Shown here: piece by piece, positions 35,641-44,628 of the stretch | Position numbering within the stretch: the stretch's first letter is position 1 | Layout of the letters: each line of letters begins with the position of its first letter | DNA from: Marinobacter sp. F3R11 | GTDB taxonomy: Bacteria; Pseudomonadota; Gammaproteobacteria; Pseudomonadales; Oleiphilaceae | Reading direction: 5' to 3' | Assembly: GCF_003318275.1 (NCBI RefSeq) | Contig: NZ_QOCH01000013.1 | Span: 1 to 64,000, forward strand | DNA: 64,000 nucleotides | Notes under the pieces: model-generated | What the model was told of the DNA's origin: nothing | The model's input: only the letters and a program-made list of their open reading frames with translations | The model's database searches: none | Made by a program: the position numbers and the translations under genes

Positions 35641-36980
35641 AATCGACGAGTGTCCACGACCATAGGGGGTTTTCGTTTTCTGTTTCCCAATTCGGAAAAA
35701 CGTATATAGTATATATTAGAAGCTACTGCTATAAACAGAATCAACCAGTAAAGCATTTCAGATCTTGCGCGATCAATAAAGCTGGCAGCCACAAGAAAGC
35801 TTATCAGAGCCCCTTCAAGAGCTAACACCTTAAAATAGGCGTCATAATTTTCAACATTGATCAAATGCTGCTTGGTCTTCCTAGAAATTTTAAAGGTTGA
35901 AATAAGAAGCGCTAACAGGCATAAGAAACCAATCCAGCCAATTTCAGATAGAGCCTGAAACCAGGTCGAATGCGTTGCTTTACCAACTTTTCTTCCTTCA
36001 AAATAGCGCTCTGGAAGATAGTTTGGACTCAGTTCAATAAATCCCTGAATACCGACGCCTAGCGGGTAGTCCTGTAATACATCAAAGGTTGCCATCCAGA
36101 AATCCACTCGGTGAGAACCACTTTTACCACCGTCGTCTATATCCTGAAGGGTCTCCATACGCGACCAGAATGCCTCATCAGTAACATAGATTGTACCAGC
36201 AAGACCAATAAGAATGATTAATATTGCAGTGCCTTTTTGTCCTTTTCTCTGATATTTAGAAAAAATCATATACATCAAGAAAAAAAGTGTGCCGACTACG
36301 GCCCCGAGAAATGCCCCTCGGCTATTAATCAGAACTATGCCATTAGCAATGAACCCACCACAGAAAATTGCCAGCAATTTGACTTTTTTATTACCCATCC
36401 ATGCCATATAGGTAAGAATAATCAACGCCGGAACCATGGCCGCAGCAGTCATATTGCCATCACCTCCAGTATCGATCATCCCTATACCTTCGACACGCCC
36501 TTGCCCATCACGCCCTACCGAGTACGCAATATATCCGATGTATGTAACGCCAGCGATATATGCCCACAGGCATGCGTTCAAAGCTCGCTCTGAAGTAATT
36601 AGCTTATATGCAGCAAAAATAATAATAACAAGCTTTGCAAACTCATATGTAAATGACTTATGGACCCCGGCGACAACTGCAAAGTTAATCATAAAGATAT
36701 AAACAAATAATATTGCAACCATCCATTTTAATACAGGCTGATTCTTCCATTGAGCTTGATCTGACAACTCCTTATAACGAATAGTCAGCATGAATAGCAT
36801 CAATAAAGCTGCAATAAATGAATACTGCAAACCCGGAATACTGGCGGCCCACCAACTATTATCCGGATTAACGAAGTAAACCAATTGATAAACGAGTACC
36901 GCCGAGACAGGTGAAATGAAGAGTGCGGCTAAAATTCCGGAAGCAAATAAGAATAGAAAAAGAAGCGCGAATTTAGCCAT
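35637..36980 (-). CDS. O-antigen ligase/polymerase family protein, exosortase A-associated type
   Basis: Polytopic membrane protein of 447 residues with about ten hydrophobic segments. Loop motifs GMIDTGGDGNMTAAAMVP and LINSRGAFLGAVVG recall the putative O-glycosylation ligase found in exosortase A loci; the Wzy/WaaL superfamily shares the fold, so it could polymerise the EPS or transfer it to another acceptor. A large periplasmic loop around 270-330 contains SHRVDFWMAT and KATHSTWFQALSEIGWIG, which is typical. It sits 45 bases after the GT4 gene. Confidence 0.8.
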   Translation of the reverse strand: MAKFALLFLFLFASGILAALFISPVSAVLVYQLVYFVNPDNSWWAASIPGLQYSFIAALLMLFMLTIRYKELSDQAQWKNQPVLKWMVAILFVYIFMINFAVVAGVHKSFTYEFAKLVIIIFAAYKLITSERALNACLWAYIAGVTYIGYIAYSVGRDGQGRVEGIGMIDTGGDGNMTAAAMVPALIILTYMAWMGNKKVKLLAIFCGGFIANGIVLINSRGAFLGAVVGTLFFLMYMIFSKYQRKGQKGTAILIILIGLAGTIYVTDEAFWSRMETLQDIDDGGKSGSHRVDFWMATFDVLQDYPLGVGIQGFIELSPNYLPERYFEGRKVGKATHSTWFQALSEIGWIGFLCLLALLISTFKISRKTKQHLINVENYDAYFKVLALEGALISFLVAASFIDRARSEMLYWLILFIAVASNIYYIRFSELGNRKRKPPMVVDTRRL

Positions 36981-37025
36981 CTTCTATCGAGTCCGCACTG
37001 AAACTAGTGGATACGAAGTCATTTT

Positions 37026-38168
37026 TCATTCACCATATATTTTTCGATAGAGGCATACCATAACTTCTGAGCTAAATTTTTCGAAAAATCGCTTTTGAGC
37101 AGCTTTCCCCTGCAGCTTTCTAAATACGGGGTCTTGGTATAGCTTATTCATGGCGGTGGAAAATGCTGAAGACTGGTCCGGCTCTGTCAATATGCCTGTT
37201 ATTCCATGGTTAACTATTTCAGGATTCCCACCAACTCTGGTTGCTACCGAAGGTATTCCCAAACTCATTGCCTCCAGTAAGGTCATCGATGTGCCTTCCG
37301 TATGTGAAGATAGGAGGAATACATCCATAGCAGACAGGTAATGCACCGGATTATTAATAAATCCCGTAAATACTGTTCGCTCATCTATGCCCAGTTCCTT
37401 GGCCAATGCGACCAGTTTTTCTTTGTCTGGTCCATCACCTACCATCAACAGATAGCTATCTGGATATTTTTCATTGAACTCTTTAAAAGCTCTAAGCATC
37501 ATACTTTGATTTTTAACCGGATCGAGCCGGGAAACGGTACCCACGACAAAAGCATCCTGTGGAATCCGCAAGCTCTCTCGCACCTTTTGTACTTCCAGAT
37601 CATCCCGTTTCAGTGGTGATATTCCGTTATAAACTACCTGGATCTTTTTTCTCGGGATAAATTCGTAGGTTACGAGTGCATCTTTGGTTGCGTTTGAAAT
37701 CGCCACGACGGCTGGCGTTAACAGGGCCATCAGGGGATTAACAAGCATTGCTTTATAGCGGTATCTGTCAGGATAGAAACGACCATGTTCTGTGAAAACC
37801 ACCTTGGCTTGTGTTCCAAGAGCAGCCAGCCAACCATATATCCAGGGCGTATACTGATGGCAGTGCACCACATCAAACTGCCCTTCCTTCACTCGCTTCC
37901 GGATTGCCGTAATCAACGACCGGTCAAACCCTTGTTTTCGTGCCACTTTATGAACCGGGGTGCCCGACTTTTCAAGCGCTTCACCAATTGGCCCTATCTG
38001 ACCATCGATACAAAGAATTTCAGACTCAACCCCATCCGAAGCCATGCCCTGAACGAGCTGCCGGATAACCTGTTCCGTGCCACCAATTCCCATGTTGAAG
38101 GTAACGTGCAAAACCTTCAGTGACTTACCGAGGTGTTGAGATACTTTCCCACTCTTATCGCCAATCAT
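37026..38168 (-). CDS. Family 4 (GT-B) glycosyltransferase
   Basis: 380 residues. N-terminal half: LHVTFNMGIGGTEQVIRQLV, the donor/acceptor region of GT-B enzymes in PEP-CTERM loci. C-terminal half: VVGTVSRLDPVKNQSMMLRA, LMVGDGPDKEKL and the EX7E-like SSHTEGTSMTLLEAMSLGIP. It overlaps asnB by 4 bases. Retaining transferase of unknown sugar specificity. Confidence 0.88.
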   Translation of the reverse strand: MIGDKSGKVSQHLGKSLKVLHVTFNMGIGGTEQVIRQLVQGMASDGVESEILCIDGQIGPIGEALEKSGTPVHKVARKQGFDRSLITAIRKRVKEGQFDVVHCHQYTPWIYGWLAALGTQAKVVFTEHGRFYPDRYRYKAMLVNPLMALLTPAVVAISNATKDALVTYEFIPRKKIQVVYNGISPLKRDDLEVQKVRESLRIPQDAFVVGTVSRLDPVKNQSMMLRAFKEFNEKYPDSYLLMVGDGPDKEKLVALAKELGIDERTVFTGFINNPVHYLSAMDVFLLSSHTEGTSMTLLEAMSLGIPSVATRVGGNPEIVNHGITGILTEPDQSSAFSTAMNKLYQDPVFRKLQGKAAQKRFFEKFSSEVMVCLYRKIYGE

Positions 38169-40060
38169 TTACTCACCTGATACTGCTGCCACCAAAGCTC
38201 AAAAGCCAATAAGGACCATAGCTCCTGTGTAAACTGGTCATCCCCTGCCAGATGCCTTTGCCAGAGCTTTCGGATACCCGCAGTTTCGAAGAAGTTTGCA
38301 ACACCACTATCTGAAGATAGCAAAAGCTGCTCAACCGTAGGCTTCAATTCATGCCGAAGCCAGTGCGCCAAGGGGACAGAAAAGCCCATTTTCTTCCGGT
38401 ACAGAACATCTTCCGGCAGCATGCGCTCAAACGCTTTTTTAAGAATGTATTTTTTCTCTTTCCCGTGGAGTTTCAGGGCAGCTGGTATCTGTGCGGCGTA
38501 CTCCACCACCCGGTAATCAAGAAGCGGAGCACGGGTTTCAAGCGAGTTTGCCATGCTCATGCGGTCCACCTTCACCAGAATGTCTCCGGGAAGGTAGGTT
38601 TTAATGTCTGTATAGAGAATGCGGGAAAGATGATCGTCTGTATCCGCATTCTTGTAATGTGCGCGGGTAATATCCGCAGGATCGTAATCCAGGGTTTCCC
38701 GTTTCAATTCTCCCGTTGCGAGATCATTCCACACATCTCTCCGGAAAAAACTATTGGTGATAAAAAACGCTTCGTCCGGATCCAGCGCCAGTGTACCCAG
38801 AAGCGATCTGGCCTTCCGCGTCGGCGCGCTGTTTACCAGCCCGGCCAGGCGTGCAAGCCCGGGAAACAGGTTACGGCGGAAAGCCCCGGGAAAAAGGCTT
38901 CTTAACCGGTTTTCTACGTAATCCGTGTAATATTTGCTATAACCCGCAAAATTCTCGTCACCACCGTCGCCAGCCAGTGCCACAGTGACTTTCTGGCGCG
39001 CCAGCTGGGATACAAAATACGTAGGCACGAAGGAAGGGTCTGCGAAGGGCTCGTCAAAGAAGCGTGCAATGCTGCCCAGACTCTCTGCAACATTGTCCTT
39101 TACCGTGAATTCTTGATGATCGGTTTTGAATTGCTCCGCAACTTTTTTTGCCCAATGGACTTCATCAAACCGTTTTGAATCAAACCCGATAGCACAGGTT
39201 GTAACCGGTTTGCTGGTGTGGCCTGCCATTAAGCCAACAACGGCACTCGAATCGATGCCACCGCTCAGGAAGGCTCCTAGTGGCACGTCACTCACCATAC
39301 GCAAGCGAACCGCATCGTCAATCAGGTTGTACAGGCCGTCCTCCAGCTCACCCAGGCTGGCACTTGAAGGCGTCCCGAAAGACACATCCCAGTATTGTTC
39401 CTGATGTGTCTGCACCCCGTCTGTCATCAGCCAATAGCCGGGAGCCAGTTTATGGACGTTTTTGTAGATAGTTTTCGGGTCCGGCACGTACTGATAGGCG
39501 AAAAAATCCTTGATTGCGTCATGGCGCAGTTCAGTTTTCACAAAGGGTGCCGGCGTCAGGGCTTTCAGCTCCGAGGCGAACGCAAACTGTCCATCAGCTT
39601 CGTAAAAGTACAACGGCTTTTTACCAAGGCGATCCCGAGCCAGAAACAGCTTGCGGGCGGTGCGATCCCAGATGGCCAGAGCGAACATACCATTGAGCAG
39701 TTGTAGACACGCAGGCCCATGGATTTCGTAGAGTGCAAGCAGAACTTCCGTATCCGTTCTTGTGCGGAAACTGTGGCCCTGGCTGACGAGTTCCTCACGT
39801 AATTCCTGAAAGTTATAGATTTCGCCGTTAAAGGCAATGACATAGCGCTCAGAGGCGGACACCATGGGCTGGGTTCCCGCATCACTTAGATCAAGAATGC
39901 TGAGCCTTCGGTGAACCAACCCGACTGAATCATCCAGCCATGTGGAGCCTGCATCCGGGCCACGATGGATAATCGCCTGCCCCATGTTTTCAAGCCAACG
40001 CTGATGGGCATCCCTTTCAGGAGTGGAACTAGTGCGGAGGAAGCCGGCCAGCCCACACAT
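38165..40060 (-). CDS. asnB: Asparagine synthase-type amidotransferase (glutamine-hydrolysing), EPS-associated
   Basis: 631 residues, full-length class II amidotransferase. Cys2 is present (MCGLAGFL) with RHRGPDA-like IIHRGPDAG and FNGEIYNF for glutamine hydrolysis. The synthetase half has the PP loop LSGGIDSSAVVGLM (SGGIDSS, 266-272). In XrtA loci such a protein is thought to amidate a carboxylate of the polysaccharide, such as a uronic acid, though plain asparagine synthesis cannot be excluded. It overlaps the neighbour at TAATG. It contrasts with the two Cys-less homologues at 23.3-26.5 kb. Confidence 0.88.
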   Translation of the reverse strand: MCGLAGFLRTSSTPERDAHQRWLENMGQAIIHRGPDAGSTWLDDSVGLVHRRLSILDLSDAGTQPMVSASERYVIAFNGEIYNFQELREELVSQGHSFRTRTDTEVLLALYEIHGPACLQLLNGMFALAIWDRTARKLFLARDRLGKKPLYFYEADGQFAFASELKALTPAPFVKTELRHDAIKDFFAYQYVPDPKTIYKNVHKLAPGYWLMTDGVQTHQEQYWDVSFGTPSSASLGELEDGLYNLIDDAVRLRMVSDVPLGAFLSGGIDSSAVVGLMAGHTSKPVTTCAIGFDSKRFDEVHWAKKVAEQFKTDHQEFTVKDNVAESLGSIARFFDEPFADPSFVPTYFVSQLARQKVTVALAGDGGDENFAGYSKYYTDYVENRLRSLFPGAFRRNLFPGLARLAGLVNSAPTRKARSLLGTLALDPDEAFFITNSFFRRDVWNDLATGELKRETLDYDPADITRAHYKNADTDDHLSRILYTDIKTYLPGDILVKVDRMSMANSLETRAPLLDYRVVEYAAQIPAALKLHGKEKKYILKKAFERMLPEDVLYRKKMGFSVPLAHWLRHELKPTVEQLLLSSDSGVANFFETAGIRKLWQRHLAGDDQFTQELWSLLAFELWWQQYQVSK

Positions 40061-42405
40061 TAATTGGCCTCCTCAGGGTTTAACGCAACGCTTTCTGGTT
40101 TGCCTGTCAGCTTTCGGAACAGAACTTCATATTCGTTGGCCATGCGGGCAGCAGAATAACGCTCGTTAACCATTTCCCGTGCATTACGGCTGAGAGTATC
40201 GGCCAGCTCAGGATCATCAAGTACCTGCTTACAACAGGCTTCCAGTGCGGCCTTGTCTCCAAATGGGGCAAGCAGCCCGGTTTTACCATGTTCCACCAGC
40301 TGATCAACACCGGGAATATCATAGGCGACCACGGGCACTCCGACGGCCATAGCTTCCATCATGCAGCGAGGAATACCTTCAAGAGAGGAGGTCATGACAA
40401 ACAGGCTGAAGTTTGAGAGTAGTTCCAGGCGATCACTGCGGAATCCCAGGAACTCAACTGCGTTAGCGCTGTTCAATTCAGCGGCCTGGCGCTCCAGCTC
40501 TGGCCTTTGAGCCCCATCTCCGAGAAGCTGTAGTCGGAGGTCGGGCGTTTGTTGATAGAGCTTGTCAAAAACTGCGATCAGGTCTGGTATGCCTTTCCGG
40601 GGGATCATCTGCCCGATAAAACCAATAATTCGTGAGTCCGATTTGACGCGCCTGTCTTCTGGCAGGTTCGCCAGGGCCGTGTCGATTTCTGTGAGGTCAA
40701 CACCGTTCCGTATAAACGAAGTTCTGGACTCGGGTACTTTGAACCGTTTCATATCGTCCATCAGCTCCTCTGAAAGAGGAACAACCTGGTCAAAGTAACG
40801 AAGCATGTGAGTGCCAATGCGAATAAAAGTCGCAAGTTTGAAGCTTACGTTCCCCGAAAAACCATGGGGAGTACTTACACACGCGATACCCGTCCGCTTG
40901 GCGGCAAGAAGCCCAAGTATGTCGGATTTGTAGCCGTGAGTGTGAATAACGTCTATCCGGCGGGTGCGGATGACGTCGCACAGGCTGGCAACCACCCGGA
41001 AATCAAAGCGGCCACGCATTTCGAGATAATGAACTTGCTGGCCGTCATTGTGTGGGTAGTACTCGGCTACTGACAGGTCTTGATCAGGCGATTCCCGCGT
41101 CACCGCCAGATCACAGATAACATCGTCACGGTTAATGTTATTTGCAAGAGCCAGAACCCAGCGTTCCGCCCCGTAGAAACCCGCAGGGGTAATAAATTCA
41201 AGTACGCGCAGCCTGGTATCCGTATCTGACACACCGGTATTTTCAGTTTCTGTGTTTCTGGCACTGTTCCAGGTAACCTGAGTCCGTCCCTGGGCAGCTC
41301 TCACAATGCCCCTCACTGCATAACCATTCACCATTACAAAGTAATAAGGCGTGGCGATCCAGGCTGGTAGTTTGTTCCGGTCAGAGGACAGGTGCCCCAG
41401 GAGCGTCAGAGCCAACAACAAGACTGATCCGGCGGTGATAATCTGAAACAGACAGAAGCCCGCAAAAGCGAGAACAATGCTCCCGGCTACGCCTGCAAGC
41501 AGGAATATCGGAATCAGCCACCGCAGTAATTTGTGGGAAATAACTTCAAAGGCAAAAACACCGGATTTCGTAGGATTCATCACCTGCCCCACCCGCATCA
41601 GACCACGGATGCTACGATTTACGATCCGTTCCTTCCGTGCTACTTCGCGGTCGAAGTCGCCAGCAGTTTCTTCGAAGCAACGTGCATCAGCATCAAACAC
41701 ACCACGGTAGCCTTTCGCGATAATCTGCAGAGGGTTCACGAAGTCGTTGATATCCTGCTGCTGTAAGGGCTCCCAGAGTCTGGTGCGAATGGCGTAGATA
41801 GCGCCGTCTCCGCCCACTACAGAATGCAGGCGGGATTCCATGGATTTGATAGCCAGCTCGTAGCGCCAGTAGAGATTTTCATTACGGGCGCTGGCGCCCT
41901 CGTCGCCATCGGTATAGAGCGCAGCACCTACAGCATAACCTACATCCGGGTCAGCAAAGTTTCGCACCAGCTTGCTGATCGCATCACTGGCATACATGGC
42001 GTTGGCATCACTGAATACGGTGATATCTGCGTTAATCTGTTCCATGGCCAGGTTGATGCCCATGGTTTTACCCAGTCGCCCTTCCTGGCGAATGAGAGTG
42101 ATGCCTTTGTCCTCAAATTCCTTTACCGCTTCATCGGTACCATCATCCGAACCATCTGATACTACGATGATCTGAAGCAGGTCCTCAGGGTAGTCCAGTT
42201 CCAGAGCATTTTTCAGCTTTTCCCGGATGACACCCTCTTCGTTATAGCAGGAGATAACCAGTGCAACCGAAGGTTTCTGATCCCCCCGGCGATGCGTGAT
42301 ATCCGGCAGGCCTCGCGTAAGGAGCCACAGTAAAGCCGGGTACCCTATGTACACATAAATGGGAACAGCGAGACAGAGAAGAGTTAACAGGAGTACAAAC
42401 GTCAT
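40060..42405 (-). CDS. Fused GT2-GT4 bifunctional glycosyltransferase
   Basis: 781 residues, twice the usual length. Residues 1-350 are a membrane-bound GT2: an N-terminal helix, VALVISCYNEEGVI, VVSDGSDDGT, TVFSDANAMY, then membrane segments around 285-345. Residues 395-781 are a GT4: LEFITPAGFYGAERWVLALA, GFIGQMIPRKGIPDLI, LLGDGAQRPELE and SSLEGIPRCMMEAMAVGVP. The fusion is a single open frame with no frameshift seen. It implies two consecutive sugar additions coupled in one polypeptide. Confidence 0.88.
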   Translation of the reverse strand: MTFVLLLTLLCLAVPIYVYIGYPALLWLLTRGLPDITHRRGDQKPSVALVISCYNEEGVIREKLKNALELDYPEDLLQIIVVSDGSDDGTDEAVKEFEDKGITLIRQEGRLGKTMGINLAMEQINADITVFSDANAMYASDAISKLVRNFADPDVGYAVGAALYTDGDEGASARNENLYWRYELAIKSMESRLHSVVGGDGAIYAIRTRLWEPLQQQDINDFVNPLQIIAKGYRGVFDADARCFEETAGDFDREVARKERIVNRSIRGLMRVGQVMNPTKSGVFAFEVISHKLLRWLIPIFLLAGVAGSIVLAFAGFCLFQIITAGSVLLLALTLLGHLSSDRNKLPAWIATPYYFVMVNGYAVRGIVRAAQGRTQVTWNSARNTETENTGVSDTDTRLRVLEFITPAGFYGAERWVLALANNINRDDVICDLAVTRESPDQDLSVAEYYPHNDGQQVHYLEMRGRFDFRVVASLCDVIRTRRIDVIHTHGYKSDILGLLAAKRTGIACVSTPHGFSGNVSFKLATFIRIGTHMLRYFDQVVPLSEELMDDMKRFKVPESRTSFIRNGVDLTEIDTALANLPEDRRVKSDSRIIGFIGQMIPRKGIPDLIAVFDKLYQQTPDLRLQLLGDGAQRPELERQAAELNSANAVEFLGFRSDRLELLSNFSLFVMTSSLEGIPRCMMEAMAVGVPVVAYDIPGVDQLVEHGKTGLLAPFGDKAALEACCKQVLDDPELADTLSRNAREMVNERYSAARMANEYEVLFRKLTGKPESVALNPEEAN

Positions 42406-43490
42406 AAGGTGATGTAACGCCTAAGTTTGGGGCCAAGCCAGTTTGCCATTGGCAGCGGTAGCCGCCGCCAGATATTTTCAATAAGGGGGCGGAGCCGGGA
42501 TACATTGGATGTACTGACTCTGCTTGTCTCAGCACGTGCTGTATTTTTCACCCCGTCAAGATAGTCAGTCCATATAAGCTCATAGGGCTGAGCACCCCAC
42601 TGCTTCTTGAAGCGATAAGTACCCTCGCCCAGAGTGGAGCGGCCAAAGTCGAAGCATGTATACCCCAGATCGCATACATGGCTGAGGAATGTCCAGTACA
42701 ACAGCATATTGGGGGCCAGTCGGTTGAACTCTTCCAGCGTGGATGCCCAGGGAATACAGGCCTGCTTGCCGCCCAGCAACACGATGCCAGCACCTACCGG
42801 CTTGTCGCCCTGAAAGACCACGCCAGTCAGGAGTGAATCCCCATAGGCCGCCTTGAGATCCTTGAACCATTCCAGGCTGTGCACTGGAGAACCCAATCTA
42901 CGCATATTCTGACTGAATACGTCGTAGAACAGATCAATCGCATCAGCCCCTTCCCGCAATTCCGCTCTGAGACCGTTTTTTTCAGCCTTACGGATCTGGC
43001 TGCGTAGCTTCGGCTTGTAGCTTTTGAATAAGATTTCGGAGCTTTCTGGCAAGTCACACAGCATGCGAACCTTGGTGTTTCCTGCCAGGTCGTCTATCCC
43101 CTGTTCTGCATCCAGCGCAACACCGCCGGCACGGATTTCCAGAGTTTTGATCCGGTTTGTTTTTGCCAGTGCCTTGGCTTCAGCAAGCAGCCGTTCCACA
43201 ATGTCCACGTTGTCTGCAAGTGCACCGCCAAGATCACAGAATGGCAGAGACACAAGGCTGGCGGACCCTACAGGTGGCCTTACCTCGACCAGAGGCAATA
43301 CGCCACACAAACTCCCGTTGCTATGCACGGAAACCAGCCAGGCTGTATGTCCATAGGCACTTTCAGTCGCCTGCAGCCAGGCACTGTGGTGATAAGGTGT
43401 TGCCTGAGGGTGGCCCACCACATATTGGTCGTATTCACTTACCGGGAAAACATTGAATCTCGACGTCCGGGCTTGGAGCTCAACGTTCAT
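42402..43490 (-). CDS. FemAB family XrtA/PEP-CTERM system-associated protein
   Basis: 362 residues, of the GNAT-like FemAB fold that adds aminoacyl groups to cell-wall precursors. Landmarks are HHSAWLQATESAYGH, LPFCDLGG, SYKPKLRSQIRKAEKNGL and FDFGRSTLGEGTYRFKKQWGAQ. It probably decorates the polysaccharide with an amino acid. The start ATG 43490 overlaps the upstream stop codon by 11 bases; a longer in-frame start (43547) lies deep in the upstream gene and is less likely. Confidence 0.86.
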   Translation of the reverse strand: MNVELQARTSRFNVFPVSEYDQYVVGHPQATPYHHSAWLQATESAYGHTAWLVSVHSNGSLCGVLPLVEVRPPVGSASLVSLPFCDLGGALADNVDIVERLLAEAKALAKTNRIKTLEIRAGGVALDAEQGIDDLAGNTKVRMLCDLPESSEILFKSYKPKLRSQIRKAEKNGLRAELREGADAIDLFYDVFSQNMRRLGSPVHSLEWFKDLKAAYGDSLLTGVVFQGDKPVGAGIVLLGGKQACIPWASTLEEFNRLAPNMLLYWTFLSHVCDLGYTCFDFGRSTLGEGTYRFKKQWGAQPYELIWTDYLDGVKNTARAETSRVSTSNVSRLRPLIENIWRRLPLPMANWLGPKLRRYITL

Positions 43491-44607
43491 TGCCAGCACT
43501 AGCCTCCCTGAGCCAACGTTTTTTCGCGCGCCTCGCAACATCTTCAAGCTTCAGCTTGAAGCGCGGCCGCTGTAATGCTACCTGAACCAGGTTTCGCTGA
43601 AAGTGGCCCAGATTCGACTTGTAGCGCTCATCCCCACCCATAAAATCGTAATAATGGAAGCCGTGGTGCCTGTAGTCCTCAATGCAGAGACTGTGGCCAA
43701 GCAGACCGGGCTTCAGGCGGTTATCGGTTTCTACGGCCATGCCCCCCAGATAGAAGTACACCACCTGGTTATGCAGCAGGTTATAAAGGCAGGCGATCTG
43801 TTCTTCGCCGGCCATCACAGAAATCAGGTCAACGCCGCCTTCAGACCACTGTTCGCGAATTAACTCACGGTGAAACCTCACGAAATCCGGGTTGGCAAAG
43901 CCACTCTGATCCGGCCCGTCCCCCCAACGTTCAAGATGCCTTGGGCCAATGGAATCAAACACCGCAAGCGCCTCCTCCGGAGAATCCGGGCGCACCAGTT
44001 TCACTTCACCGCGCTCTCCATAGAGTCTGTGAGCACGGTTAATCTGATAGCGGGTATTGCGGGAGAGCGTATCCAGGTAGTGACCGCCGCGCCGGCGCAG
44101 GCCATCAAGATCCACACCAAAACAAGGTGCCTCCCACCGCAAATGCTTGTACAAGCCGGTAATCTGGGCATACCGCTCGGCTTCATCAGCATCGATGGCA
44201 CCGAGAATGAATTCATCCCAGGCAGGCATTGCCTCGCACAGATACTCCAGGCAGGCTTTGGCTACAGCGTCCTCTTTGCCCCGTTCGGCAAGGAAGCCGT
44301 TGTATTCGATCCAGATCTGATCCAATAGCTTATGGCCGGTCTGATGCAGGCGCAGGCACTGGGATTTCAGAACTCCATGGCGGCGCTCATCTGCTTCAAC
44401 CACCAGTCCCAGGCCAACCAACCGTTCTCCTTCCATAACACGAAGAACGATAGCATCTGGCTTGTAGATATTTAACCAGTGTCCAAGCCATTGCCAGGAA
44501 AGAAACACCGTAGGTTTTGCACGGTGTTCCAGATCCAGCCAGTCGTCACGCAATGTTGTGCATGCGGCTGCAGGCTCAGTTATCACTGTCAGCAATCCTG
44601 CTGTCAT
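43480..44607 (-). CDS. GNAT/CelD-BcsL-like acetyltransferase
   Basis: 375 residues of the type often named 'acetyltransferase involved in cellulose biosynthesis'. Signatures are FLSWQWLGHWLNIY, SRNTRYQINRAHRLYGERG, CLYNLLHNQVVYFYLGG and YDFMGGDERYKSNLG. It is a second FemAB/GNAT-fold enzyme immediately upstream of the FemAB gene, so two acyl or aminoacyl modifications of the EPS are expected. Located 21 bases after the carbamoyltransferase. Confidence 0.8.
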   Translation of the reverse strand: MTAGLLTVITEPAAACTTLRDDWLDLEHRAKPTVFLSWQWLGHWLNIYKPDAIVLRVMEGERLVGLGLVVEADERRHGVLKSQCLRLHQTGHKLLDQIWIEYNGFLAERGKEDAVAKACLEYLCEAMPAWDEFILGAIDADEAERYAQITGLYKHLRWEAPCFGVDLDGLRRRGGHYLDTLSRNTRYQINRAHRLYGERGEVKLVRPDSPEEALAVFDSIGPRHLERWGDGPDQSGFANPDFVRFHRELIREQWSEGGVDLISVMAGEEQIACLYNLLHNQVVYFYLGGMAVETDNRLKPGLLGHSLCIEDYRHHGFHYYDFMGGDERYKSNLGHFQRNLVQVALQRPRFKLKLEDVARRAKKRWLREASAGNER

Positions 44608-44628
44608 GACGATACATCCGTTACCAGA

